Shown here in pieces: positions 8,070 through 17,087 of a stretch of DNA of 64,000 nt; the first letter of the stretch is position 1; each line of letters opens with the position of its first letter. The stretch is from Gimesia maris (GTDB lineage Bacteria; Planctomycetota; Planctomycetia; Planctomycetales; Planctomycetaceae), in assembly GCF_008298035.1 (NCBI RefSeq), contig NZ_CP042910.1:2118501-2182500 (forward strand). Direction: 5' to 3'. Under the pieces are notes generated by a model. That model saw nothing but the letters and a program-made list of their open reading frames with translations. It searched no databases and was not told the DNA's origin. Position numbers and translations under genes: made by a program.

Positions 8070-9728
8070 ATGAATACTTCATCTGGGAATACAGTAAAAG
8101 TACTTCTGATTGAAGATAATCCGATTCACGTCGGCTTGGTTAAAACTTTATTATCAGAATCAAAATCTCCCTTTTTTCAACTCCAGTATGCCGGGACATT
8201 ACAGGCCGGTTTGAATCAACTGGATGCGGCCGCGGTAGATGTCGTGCTCCTCGATCTGACTCTCCCTGACAGTGAAGACCTGGATACATTTATCAGGGTT
8301 CGTTCATTTGCCCCGACGATTCCTATTGTCATTGTAACCGGTCTGGATGATGTCAAACTGGCTGCCAAGGCGGTCGAGGCCGGTGCCCAGGATTACCTCG
8401 TGAAGACGCAACTCAGCAGAACTTCACTGATTCGATCGATGCGATATGCAATTGAACGGACCCGGGTACGAGACGCAGAATGGGATTCTCCCATGTTTCG
8501 CCTGGCCCAGCGGCAGTTTCTGAAAGCGGCTCAGTTCATGGGACTGGATGATAATATCAGGCAGCGGCTGTTATTCCCGCAGCGAACCCTGGTGGTCACA
8601 TTACCCTTTCGGCGGGATCATTATACAGAGGTGGAGACCGTCTTTGGATATCGAGTCCAGCATATTCTGACGATGGGACCGACGAAAGGGGGGATCCGTT
8701 ATCACCAGGATGTCAGCCTGGGGGAAGTTTCTGCACTGGCCATGTGGATGAGCTGGAAATGCGCGCTCGTGCATCTTCCGTTTGGAGGAGCGAAGGGGGG
8801 AGTTCGTATTGATCCGACCGGGTTGACCAGCCATGAACTGCAGCGGCTGACGCGGCGCTTTGCTACAGAAATCAGCCCGATTATCGGTCCTGATAAGGAT
8901 ATTCCGGCTCCCGATATGGGAACGAACGAACGGGTCATGGCCTGGATTATGGATACCTACAGCCAGGAAAAGGGGTACACTGTTCCTGCAGTTGTTACCG
9001 GAAAACCACTGGTACTGGGGGGAGCCCGCGGCAGAAATGAAGCCACCGGACGCGGTGTGGTTTATCTGATCCAGGAAGCGGCGAAACACCTGAAAATGAA
9101 CCTGAGTGAATGCACGGCCGTGGTACAGGGCTTTGGAAATGTCGGCAGCCATGCCGCCTTGTTCCTGAGTGAACTGGGGGTAAAGCTCATTGGCGTGAGT
9201 GATGCCACAACCGGCGTTTATAATCGGCACGGGTTATCAATCCCTTCACTGCTGGAATACGTCGCCCAAAACCGGTTTCTGGAAGGTTATCCAGAAGGGG
9301 ATCACATCAGCAATGAAGAACTGCTGGAGCTCAAGTGTGATATTCTGGTTCCGGCAGCACTGCAGAATCAGATCACTGCGGAGAATGCCGACCGTATTCA
9401 ATGTAAACTTCTGGCGGAGGGAGCCAATGGCCCGACGACATTGGAAGCAGATGAAGTGCTTAATGAAAAAGGAGTGTTTATCCTGCCGGATATTCTGGCA
9501 AATGCCGGCGGTGTGACCGTATCCTACTTCGAATGGGTTCAGGATACTCAAAACTATATGTGGACACTGGATGAAGTAAACCAGCGATTGAAGTCGATTC
9601 TCCAGGACGCGTTTCGACGAACTCTGAATCGCGCCCAGAAGAATCAGTTTGATATGCGAACCGCTGCCATGATTGAGGGGGTCGAACGCGTTGCCCAGGC
9701 GAAACTGGCCCGGGGACTATATCCATAA
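8070..9728 (+). CDS. Receiver domain-glutamate dehydrogenase fusion
   Basis: The product is 552 residues with two unrelated parts. Residues 1-~125 are a CheY-type receiver with every key residue: acidic pair Glu15/Asp16, phosphoacceptor Asp62 (VVLLDLTLPD), Thr90 and Lys112. Residues ~140-552 are a full-length Glu/Leu/Phe/Val dehydrogenase (family length ~410-420): substrate-binding GPTKGGIRYH, catalytic Lys242 in PFGGAKGGVR, PAPDMGTNERVMAW, and a nucleotide-binding GFGNVG at ~354-359. GDH interconverts 2-oxoglutarate plus ammonium and glutamate. The join is in frame with no stop or frameshift. AAGGA precedes ATG 8070 and the hybrid kinase stops 3 nt upstream, so the two are an operon. I infer that phosphorylation of the receiver tunes oligomerisation or activity. 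Coenzyme specificity cannot be read with certainty. Confidence 0.95.
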   Translation: MNTSSGNTVKVLLIEDNPIHVGLVKTLLSESKSPFFQLQYAGTLQAGLNQLDAAAVDVVLLDLTLPDSEDLDTFIRVRSFAPTIPIVIVTGLDDVKLAAKAVEAGAQDYLVKTQLSRTSLIRSMRYAIERTRVRDAEWDSPMFRLAQRQFLKAAQFMGLDDNIRQRLLFPQRTLVVTLPFRRDHYTEVETVFGYRVQHILTMGPTKGGIRYHQDVSLGEVSALAMWMSWKCALVHLPFGGAKGGVRIDPTGLTSHELQRLTRRFATEISPIIGPDKDIPAPDMGTNERVMAWIMDTYSQEKGYTVPAVVTGKPLVLGGARGRNEATGRGVVYLIQEAAKHLKMNLSECTAVVQGFGNVGSHAALFLSELGVKLIGVSDATTGVYNRHGLSIPSLLEYVAQNRFLEGYPEGDHISNEELLELKCDILVPAALQNQITAENADRIQCKLLAEGANGPTTLEADEVLNEKGVFILPDILANAGGVTVSYFEWVQDTQNYMWTLDEVNQRLKSILQDAFRRTLNRAQKNQFDMRTAAMIEGVERVAQAKLARGLYP

Positions 9729-9765
9729 TCCTCAATTCGAGCTGTTCTGGGCCGTATAGACTGTA

Positions 9766-9850
9766 TCCATTTTTACTGTAGCGTCTCCGGGGCTATGGGG
9801 ATCGAGTATCTAGATCGGAAGACGCTATGGCTCAATGTGATGCGATCCAG
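9766..9850. repeat. Structured intergenic repeat, copy A
   Basis: About 85 nt between the convergent GDH-fusion and hybrid-kinase genes closely resembles 48343-48427. Shared blocks are TCCATTTT(T)ACTGT, GCGTCTCC, GTATC, AGACGCT, and GATGC with TCCAG at the end. The core AGCGTCT (9780-9786) pairs perfectly with AGACGCT (9820-9826), with a short possible inner GATC/GATC pairing (9800-9803 with 9813-9816). There is no T-tract, so it is not an ordinary terminator. Confidence 0.7.
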
Positions 9851-9902
9851 AAAGTAACAGATTGAGGCTGGCTGACTTCTGAATAAGAAATATCCGAAAA
9901 CT

Positions 9903-12437
9903 TTATTGCGTATAGCGAGCCACTGTTTCAATCAGTTCTTTAGTATTGATCGGCTTACTGATAAAAGCATCACAACCACTGGCCAGGCAACGGGTCATAT
10001 CGCCGTGCATCGCGTCCGCAGTAAGTGCAATGATCGGTCGCTTAAAGCCGAGGCTGCGCAGTCGTTCCGCAGTCTGGTATCCGTCCAGCCGAGGCATCTG
10101 CATGTCCAGCAGAATCATATCGTATGATTTTTCTCCCTGTTTTATCCGTTCGATAGCTTCAAGCCCATCATTGGCCGATTCGACTTGTGCGCCGGATTTG
10201 ATCAGAAACTGTTTTACAATATAACGGATATCACGTCGGTCATCCACGACCAGTACGTTGCAGGATAAAGAAGGTGCCGATCCCTGAGAATCTGGTTTGT
10301 CATTCGATGTTTTATGTTTATTCTGCGGCTGAATCAATGAAGCAGACTCGACTAAACCGGCAGTGATTTGGCAGGTAAATGTGGTACCTGAACCGGATTT
10401 ACTGTGAACTTCAATACTTCCGCCCAGCATGCGGGCCAGTCGCGCACTGATAGCAAGCCCCAGCCCGGTTCCTCCAAACGCGCGGGTCACGGAAGTATCG
10501 CCTTGAGAAAATTCCTGGAAAAGCTGGGAAAGTTGTGCGTCTGTGATTCCGATACCTGTGTCGATCACTTCAAACTGAATGGCGGGCGGTTCACCGGATG
10601 CATCATAGGAGATGACAAGTCGGATTGAACCCTCCGAGGTGAATTTGACCGCGTTCCCAATCAGGTTCACTAAAATCTGTCTCAGTCGTTTTGGGTCGCT
10701 TTCGATCTGGCTGGGAATGGTTGTTGCGTATTCGACACTGAAATCGAGTTTCTTTTCGGCCGCGCGAATATGCATCATCGAGTACACGTCTGCAATCAGC
10801 TCATTCGCGGCAAAATACTCCGTCACGCATTCCATCTTGCCGGCTTCGATTTTGGAAAGATCCAGAATATCATTGATGATATCCAGCAGGAAACTTCCGT
10901 TTTTCTGTATCATGCGCAGGTGTTTCAGCTTTTCTGGATCGTTTTCTGAACCGGCAAGTAAATCAGCATAGCCGAGAACTGCTGTCATGGGAGTGCGTAT
11001 TTCGTGACTCATGTTGGCAACAAATTCACTTTTAGCAGCGCTCGCCTGTTGCCCGATTTTGTACAGCCGGGCATTGTCAATCGCGATGGAAGCCCGTCGT
11101 GCCAGTTCTTCAGCAGTCTTGAAGTCACTGATTTTGTGTCGATGGGCGGCATCTGTTTGAATCAGGGTTAAAACACCAAACTGCAGATCGCGTATCCCCA
11201 GGGCTACCACGATCAATGACTCCGCGCCTAACTCTCGCAGGACAGGCAGATGCTCTGGTGTCGGAACGACTTCCTGAAGCAATTCCTCTGTCAGGTTTTC
11301 CACAAAAATAGTTTCGTTTCCGAACAGATGTGAATTGGCTGACCGTTCCTTTAAGGAGGGGATGGAGTCGGTTTGCATCAGCTGCTCTGCCAGAATCGAG
11401 GCTCCCGGATCCGAATGAGCAATTTTCATGCGCCTGATGGTATGATCATCGCCGATCAACTCCAGAATCGCCCAGTCTCCCAAGGTGGGCACACATAATG
11501 ATGTGACGCTTTCCAGTGTCGTTTCAAAATCAAGCGAAGCGGCAAGTGTCATCGTTGCTTCACTCAGAAACCGTTCAATTTCAGCTGCACGCTGTTCCCG
11601 TTTCTCCTGAACTTTTTCCGCTGTAATATCCCAGAACAGGCCGGCGAAATGACCGGGGTTTCCCAGTTCCCATTCTACAGATTCGCCCATCAACTCCATC
11701 CATCTCTGTTCTTTGCCAGAGTAAAGGATACGAAATTCTTCTTCAAAAGACTGATTTTTCCTGACGGAGGCTTCCCAGACTTCCTGTAACTTCGGTAAAT
11801 CCTCAGGGTGAATCACGGAATAAAATCGCTCAAGTGTGACAGGTTCACCGGGAGGCAATCCCAGTAAATCATAAATCGCATCCGACCAGTACAGTTTCTC
11901 ATTCTGCAGTTCCCAGGCAGCCATGCCTCCTGCTTTCAAGGCCAGTGAAAAGCGTCTTTGCTGAATCTCCAGGTTCTGATTGACTTCGGTTCGTTCTCTC
12001 AGCAGGTCGCGCACACTGTATTGGCGTTCCCGGTCGCGAAGCTTCGCCCGGATCGTATTGATAAAAACTGCAATCCGAACCGGACGCCGAATCAGGGTAA
12101 TGTTCCCCAGTTCCTGTAACTGATTGAGTGAAGGCGAGGCATGCTCACCGGCGATCAGTAAAACCACGATGGGAAGATCGGACCATGCCGGCTGGTTTGA
12201 CAGTAAGTCCGGTATCAGGCCATTCTGATCAGCTTTCAGGTATTCTTCTGCGATCAGTGCGACCGCAGCGTGACCCTGGTTGACCTGTTCATAGAGTTCT
12301 TTCAGACTGGTACACACTCGTGTTTTAATTCGAGCATCTTCCAGAACCTGGACGCAAAATTCATTGTCCTTGGGGGTCGGAGCCAGAATCAGCACACAGA
12401 GACTGTCGGAATCCTCTGTCACTGATTCTTTACTCAT
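9903..12437 (-). CDS. Cytoplasmic hybrid sensor histidine kinase (pseudo-REC-PAS-GAF-HisKA-HATPase-REC)
   Basis: The product is 844 residues with no membrane segment. The start ATG 12437 overlaps the end of the upstream KaiC-like gene by 8 nt and has GGGAAGAGAG just before it; a longer frame from 12488 is less likely. Residues ~10-130 resemble a receiver fold but lack the acceptor aspartate (VALIAEEYLK in its place). Then come a PAS domain (KAGGMAAWELQNEKLYWSDA), a GAF domain, HisKA with His478 (FVANMSHEIRTPM), HATPase_c (FGGTGLGLAISARLARMLGG) and a C-terminal receiver with Asp778 (MILLDMQMPRLDG). KaiC-like ATPases next to hybrid kinases are a recurrent bacterial pairing, so it may read the state of the KaiC partner. 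No HPt is present. Confidence 0.93.
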   Translation of the reverse strand: MSKESVTEDSDSLCVLILAPTPKDNEFCVQVLEDARIKTRVCTSLKELYEQVNQGHAAVALIAEEYLKADQNGLIPDLLSNQPAWSDLPIVVLLIAGEHASPSLNQLQELGNITLIRRPVRIAVFINTIRAKLRDRERQYSVRDLLRERTEVNQNLEIQQRRFSLALKAGGMAAWELQNEKLYWSDAIYDLLGLPPGEPVTLERFYSVIHPEDLPKLQEVWEASVRKNQSFEEEFRILYSGKEQRWMELMGESVEWELGNPGHFAGLFWDITAEKVQEKREQRAAEIERFLSEATMTLAASLDFETTLESVTSLCVPTLGDWAILELIGDDHTIRRMKIAHSDPGASILAEQLMQTDSIPSLKERSANSHLFGNETIFVENLTEELLQEVVPTPEHLPVLRELGAESLIVVALGIRDLQFGVLTLIQTDAAHRHKISDFKTAEELARRASIAIDNARLYKIGQQASAAKSEFVANMSHEIRTPMTAVLGYADLLAGSENDPEKLKHLRMIQKNGSFLLDIINDILDLSKIEAGKMECVTEYFAANELIADVYSMMHIRAAEKKLDFSVEYATTIPSQIESDPKRLRQILVNLIGNAVKFTSEGSIRLVISYDASGEPPAIQFEVIDTGIGITDAQLSQLFQEFSQGDTSVTRAFGGTGLGLAISARLARMLGGSIEVHSKSGSGTTFTCQITAGLVESASLIQPQNKHKTSNDKPDSQGSAPSLSCNVLVVDDRRDIRYIVKQFLIKSGAQVESANDGLEAIERIKQGEKSYDMILLDMQMPRLDGYQTAERLRSLGFKRPIIALTADAMHGDMTRCLASGCDAFISKPINTKELIETVARYTQ

Positions 12438-13941
12438 GCTCTCTTCCCAGTAACTTTGAGGTTTTTCCGGTGAAAGTGGGGGTACCACTGAGGATTCCCT
12501 GAAATTCGTCTAAAGGTGAACCAACTCGAATGACACCATTCCGCATTTGAAATTCACGTATTGTGCGCTCATGAGAGCCAGTCCGTTTTTTTACCACGGA
12601 AATCGCCTGCCGCAGTTCTCCTGTCGCTTCAAAATAACGAAACAGGATGACTGCATCTGCCAGGTAACTGGCGTCGACAGGGGTAGCCATATGCCCCAGC
12701 ATCCCATGTTGGGCAACAACAAGGAATGTCAGTATTTTCTGCTTGGCCAAAGTCTTGAGAATTTCATGCATCTGCACGATCAGAAAACGCTCATGAGGCA
12801 TTGCATTCATATAACCATTCAGGCTGTCGATAACCACGACAGAAACCCGCCGGCCATCTTCACTGGGCTGGATCGCTTCTCGAATCTGACAGGCAAACTC
12901 TCCGGGCAGTAATTCACCGGGATCCAGCTGATGAATAAGAATATTCCCCGACTCCAGGTGTTCCTGAAGTGGCATATTTAAACTGGCTGCACGCTCCAGG
13001 AGGACTTCACGCGTTTCATCAAAGATAAAAAAGACCGCTTTTTCGCCCCGACTCGCAGCGGAAATTGCATACAGCATGGCAGTGGATGATTTACCCACTC
13101 CTGCCGGACCCAGAAGCAGGGTACTGGTTCCGGGGGAGAGACCGCCGCCCACCAGTTGGTCTAATGAATCGTTTCCACTCAAGATAAGTGGGAAATTCGC
13201 GTTCTCAATCGGTTGTGGCTGTCCCTTGCGGGGAAACAGATTCAGCCCCCCCGTCAGCAACTGAAAGTCATGATAGCCTCCCTGAAATTTCTGGCCTCGA
13301 TGCTTAATCACTCTCAAGCGACGACGTTCGCCCCCGTAATCTCCCATCAAGTGTTCCAGGCGAATCACGCCATGCGCAATACTTTGCAATTGCTGATCCG
13401 CATCCTGTGCGGTATTATCGTCCAGCATCAGCACCGTGCAGTTGCGACCAGTGAAGAAGTGTTTGAGGGCCAGTATCTGGCGTCGATAGCGAAGAGGACT
13501 CTGTGCCAGCAGCCGCATTTCGGAAAGTGAATCGAAGGCGACTCGCGTGGGTTTACTCTGTTCGACGTGCTCCAGTACCCCGCGGATCGTTTTACTTAAT
13601 TCCACTTCGGAAGGTTCGAACATGGAATACTGTGAGGCATTGGAGTCAACCAGTTCATTTGAATCAACCAGTTCGTAGACCTCAATCTCTTGCATGTTCC
13701 AACCATGCGAAGCGGCAACCGCCTCGAGTTCTTCTTTGGTTTCAGACAGCGTGACGTATAAACCCGTCTCTCCATTTTTAGCTCCTTCCAGCAGAAACTG
13801 GAGGGCAAGGGTGGTTTTGCCCGTACCCGGGTCACCCTCAACTAAATAGACCCGACCGGACGTCAAACCACCTTCCAGAATGGTATCTAATGCTGGATTA
13901 CCTGTTTGCACCATCTGGTCAAGTTTTGAATCGTTCATCAT
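12430..13941 (-). CDS. KaiC-like double-domain RecA-family ATPase
   Basis: This 503-residue protein has two RecA/KaiC domains. Walker A of domain 1 is GDPGTGKTT at residues 36-44, and of domain 2 GPAGVGKSSTA near 283; each is followed by a Walker B-like hydrophobic-Asp strand (TRVAFDSLSEM; VSVVVIDSLNGY). Cyanobacterial KaiC is ~519 residues with the same layout. No kaiA or kaiB is nearby, so a circadian oscillator is not implied; such homologues usually act as signalling ATPases. A short in-frame duplication (ELVDSN twice in a row, encoded near 13640-13680) sits in the first domain. Start is ATG 13941 or ATG 13938, with GAGAGAAG just upstream. It is first in the operon with the hybrid kinase. 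Confidence 0.93.
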   Translation of the reverse strand: MMNDSKLDQMVQTGNPALDTILEGGLTSGRVYLVEGDPGTGKTTLALQFLLEGAKNGETGLYVTLSETKEELEAVAASHGWNMQEIEVYELVDSNELVDSNASQYSMFEPSEVELSKTIRGVLEHVEQSKPTRVAFDSLSEMRLLAQSPLRYRRQILALKHFFTGRNCTVLMLDDNTAQDADQQLQSIAHGVIRLEHLMGDYGGERRRLRVIKHRGQKFQGGYHDFQLLTGGLNLFPRKGQPQPIENANFPLILSGNDSLDQLVGGGLSPGTSTLLLGPAGVGKSSTAMLYAISAASRGEKAVFFIFDETREVLLERAASLNMPLQEHLESGNILIHQLDPGELLPGEFACQIREAIQPSEDGRRVSVVVIDSLNGYMNAMPHERFLIVQMHEILKTLAKQKILTFLVVAQHGMLGHMATPVDASYLADAVILFRYFEATGELRQAISVVKKRTGSHERTIREFQMRNGVIRVGSPLDEFQGILSGTPTFTGKTSKLLGREHE

Positions 13942-14559
13942 CGTCTTCTCTCAATTGGGTAACTGTTTTATCCAATATTAAATCAGGCAGAGAATTATGT
14001 TTTGCGAGGTATTCAATCAGAATTACGCTTCTGTGGCAGTGGGTATCTGGATTAATCCATTCATTAAATGGAGATGAATCCTCAGGTTAACTACACTTCA
14101 CCTGTTAAGCTATTATCAGCAGACAGATACTATCTGTCTACTGGCCTGCAGGAAAAGTCCCTATACATTAGAAGTATTCAGACCAGAATCGGGACATATG
14201 ATATACTTTCATAGCCTGAGAAGAAGAGAAAACACAGGATTCGCGATGTGCCCGGAGATACCGCCTTTATTATTTGCGAATCGGGAACTCCTGAAAAATA
14301 AGGAGAAATGCCAGCGAAGATGGAGGTCATGCCTGTCTTTTTCTTGTAAGTGGAATCGCAAAAGAACCTGGCACTCACAGTCAGGAACCCACTGAAGACA
14401 ATTTGTCGCAGTGTCAGAAAATTGATTCGAAGCGTTGGGCACAGTTTCGTTTCGCAAAACGAATAGCATGGAAAACCGAATACTGATATCGAAAATAGAT
14501 CAGAATTGACATGACGATCTGCTTGATCATGATATATCTGAGAAAGATCAGTTTGAGAA
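13942..14559. other. 618-nt gap, no gene supported; contains one perfect palindrome
   Basis: No frame here has a credible start, ribosome site and protein-like composition; short frames at 14198-14469 are low-complexity translations with no recognisable fold. The only clear structure is the palindrome listed separately. The left part presumably carries the promoter of the KaiC-like operon and the right part the 3' end of the PPC gene transcript. Confidence 0.6.
14121..14139. promoter_or_regulatory. Perfect palindrome, possible operator
   Basis: AGACAGATA and TATCTGTCT form 9-bp perfect inverted arms around one central C, with no T-run on either side. It is ~180 nt upstream of the KaiC-like start, so an operator for a dimeric regulator is possible. 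It could also be a T-less hairpin. Confidence 0.35.
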
Positions 14560-17082
14560 CTATTTTTTCTCAGCAGGCTTAGTCACGTTGACTGTGATCA
14601 GTTTGGACCAGGCGGCAAATTTGTTATCTGCTGCCGCCGCCTTTTTTTCGGTTGACTTCGCTTTGTTCGTTACCTGAGTTAAGGCGGTTTCTGCACGTTT
14701 CAGACGGTCTTTAGCAGCCTGGTTGGCTTTCAAAGCCGTATCATATGCTGCCTGTGCCTGCTTCAGTTGTTCCGCGTTCTGTTTAACCTGTTCCAGCGTC
14801 GATTTGGATTTCTCAGCCGCGGATTTAGTCAGTTCGACATCTGATTTGATCGCTTCAATGAGCGCATCGAGTTGTTTTACTTCGGCAGTCGCTGCCTCAC
14901 TCGCAGGCAGGTTATGGCGATATTGGGTAACGCCCACCCCCATTAAAGCAAACTGATACTGGCCTGGTTCGATTTTAAAGTTCCCATCAGGTTTGAAATC
15001 AATCACCAGCGTTCCCTCTGTCTCTTTTTCACCAATATTCACTGTTGGAGGGCGTCGGAGCAGGCCAAACAGCTCGTTCGGTTCGATCGTCAGGTTGCCT
15101 TTGCGAGATCCCTTGCCGGTTAATTGAATCGGAATTTCCAGTTTCTGGTTCAGCTCCACGGCCCAGGTTTTGTCTTCTACTGGTGTGATCACCACCGGGG
15201 CCTCTTCATCTTCATTGACAGCCAGCGGAATGCGCGTTGTCAGGCGGGAACGAACTCGAATGGAATCTGAGAAGATATGCCCCCAGATCAGGGAGGCAAA
15301 CTTCGCTTCGCGGACTTTCTCTTTATGATTGATCTGGGCTTTACCTGTAATTCTGATTTCGCCTGCCCAGCGTTTTGCGGCAGGATCAGCCGCAAGTACC
15401 AGTACGCCACGATCCGTTTTACCACTGAGGACAAGTGGCTTTGCCGTGACGCCTGGTGGCAAACCTTCTGCAGTTATGGTGATATCACCGGTAAAACCGT
15501 CCTGCCGCGGTGCGACGATTCGGACTCCCCAGTTGGCACCGCGCCTGAGCAGCGGGGTGACTGAGTAACCGGTTCGGTTAGTGGGCAGCGTTCTTTCCGT
15601 TGAAGCAAAGACCTGGAAATCAGGCGTGGGTTCTCTGATCGCCAGCCGATAGATATGGGCCGGGCTGCCACCGCCGAACTGATTCAAAACGACGACTTCA
15701 TATAATCCGTCTGCATCTGCTGTAAATGAAGCTGCCGCATCCACGGTGTCAAAATTAATCGCATCTTTATTGTCAGTACTGAAAAACGACGGGAGGTCAT
15801 CGTTTTCTGCCACTTTTTTTCGCGTGACATCACCTTCTTTTGTTTTCGTGACCTGGTAAATTTCGAGGTATGGGTCCACCTTGGATTTCATTCGATCTGC
15901 GATGACTTCAATACAATAGGTTTTTCCTTTAGTGGCTTGAAACTGGTAAACGTCCTCTTCATTGGGCTCAATGAACTGGCCGGCAATTTCGACGGGAACT
16001 GCTACAGTTTGTGCTTTCTGCCCGGCGGATTCCAGGGCAACTGGTGCCGTCGCAAAACCAATGCTGACGGAATTTGATTTTTCCAACTGGAATTCATGCC
16101 CGTTAAGAATTCCCTGCCGAGGTTCCCAGGGCTGAAAACTGGCAGGGGGAGTTGCGACTTCGGGAAGCTGGATTTCTACTTCGATGGACTCCAGTTTCTG
16201 TCCATTCAAAGAAACAGCATTCCCCAGGCTGCCACCTGGTAAGTTGCGTCCATAAACAGTATAGACTTTCCGGGATCCGGGTTCCCCAGCAGGTGGAAAG
16301 ACAAAGTCAATATGAGGTCGATCAGAAATACTCAGACGATAAAAATGTTCTGAACCACCCCGATAAAGGATATCAGAGATCGCCAGGAAATATTCCTGGT
16401 CCTGTTCTGACTGGATTTCGAGAAAAGGGTCGCGTCCATACCAGTCCCGATTGCGGGAAATCTCCCGCCCTTCGGAATCATAGACCACAATCTGGCCATC
16501 CAGGCGGGAATCGACTCGTTCCGCTACCAGTTCGACGAGTACCCGTTGTCCCCTTTTTGCTTTAAACCGATACCAGTCGATGCCTCGGGATGGAACATTA
16601 CCTGTCACAGTCGAATTGACTTCAATAGACTGGGCTGTTTCACGACTTTCGTTCTTTCCGGTCTCATCCACTTCCTGACTGTCAGCAGGAGCCACAACAA
16701 ACGGGCGGGCTGTGGACAGTCCAAAATAGGAGACGGCACGGACTTCATAGATACCGGGAGGAACATCATCTGAAACGACGACTTCAAATTGGGAGCCTTG
16801 AATGCGCGGTTTCGGGTAAATGTCATCTGCAGGCAGCATCACCGGTTTGGCCGTGATCCCCGGATGCGAAAACCGAAGTTCGCTGGCATCATCCAGATTC
16901 GATCCGATGACTGACATCTTGACCGTTTTTCCCGCCGATGCTGCAAACGGCCTGATCTGTCTGAGATCAGCGGTAGGCAGTTGTGCGGAAACCATCTGCT
17001 GATGTAACAGAAACAACAGCACTGAGAAGAAACAGCCACATAAACTCAAACGATTGATCGTCTTCATTTTTATATCATTCAT
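14560..17082 (-). CDS. Large exported PPC-domain protein with C-terminal coiled coil
   Basis: The product is 840 residues. A signal peptide covers ~1-33 (LSLCGCFFSVLLFLLHQQMVSAQ). Two bacterial pre-peptidase C-terminal (PPC) type beta-sandwich regions follow, around 150-250 (DWYRFKAKRGQRVLVELVAE, YDSEGREISRN) and ~365-480 (EDVYQFQATKGKTYCIEVIA). The last ~110 residues are Lys/Glu/Ala-rich and predicted coiled coil (KSKSTLEQVKQNAEQLKQAQ). No protease domain is present. It begins 5 nt after the stop of the DUF1549/DUF1553 gene, so the two are one operon; this pairing recurs in planctomycetes. Start could be ATG 17082 or ATG 17067; neither has a clear Shine-Dalgarno sequence, consistent with coupling. 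Role unknown, probably at the cell surface or periplasm. Confidence 0.85.
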   Translation of the reverse strand: MNDIKMKTINRLSLCGCFFSVLLFLLHQQMVSAQLPTADLRQIRPFAASAGKTVKMSVIGSNLDDASELRFSHPGITAKPVMLPADDIYPKPRIQGSQFEVVVSDDVPPGIYEVRAVSYFGLSTARPFVVAPADSQEVDETGKNESRETAQSIEVNSTVTGNVPSRGIDWYRFKAKRGQRVLVELVAERVDSRLDGQIVVYDSEGREISRNRDWYGRDPFLEIQSEQDQEYFLAISDILYRGGSEHFYRLSISDRPHIDFVFPPAGEPGSRKVYTVYGRNLPGGSLGNAVSLNGQKLESIEVEIQLPEVATPPASFQPWEPRQGILNGHEFQLEKSNSVSIGFATAPVALESAGQKAQTVAVPVEIAGQFIEPNEEDVYQFQATKGKTYCIEVIADRMKSKVDPYLEIYQVTKTKEGDVTRKKVAENDDLPSFFSTDNKDAINFDTVDAAASFTADADGLYEVVVLNQFGGGSPAHIYRLAIREPTPDFQVFASTERTLPTNRTGYSVTPLLRRGANWGVRIVAPRQDGFTGDITITAEGLPPGVTAKPLVLSGKTDRGVLVLAADPAAKRWAGEIRITGKAQINHKEKVREAKFASLIWGHIFSDSIRVRSRLTTRIPLAVNEDEEAPVVITPVEDKTWAVELNQKLEIPIQLTGKGSRKGNLTIEPNELFGLLRRPPTVNIGEKETEGTLVIDFKPDGNFKIEPGQYQFALMGVGVTQYRHNLPASEAATAEVKQLDALIEAIKSDVELTKSAAEKSKSTLEQVKQNAEQLKQAQAAYDTALKANQAAKDRLKRAETALTQVTNKAKSTEKKAAAADNKFAAWSKLITVNVTKPAEKK

Positions 17083-17087
17083 TTTGT

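Noticed and set aside
12430..13941. A true circadian clock locus
   Set aside because: No kaiA or kaiB in the window; KaiC-like ATPases with kinases are common without clocks.
14198..14469. Short frames on both strands
   Set aside because: No start with a ribosome site, biased composition, no recognisable fold.
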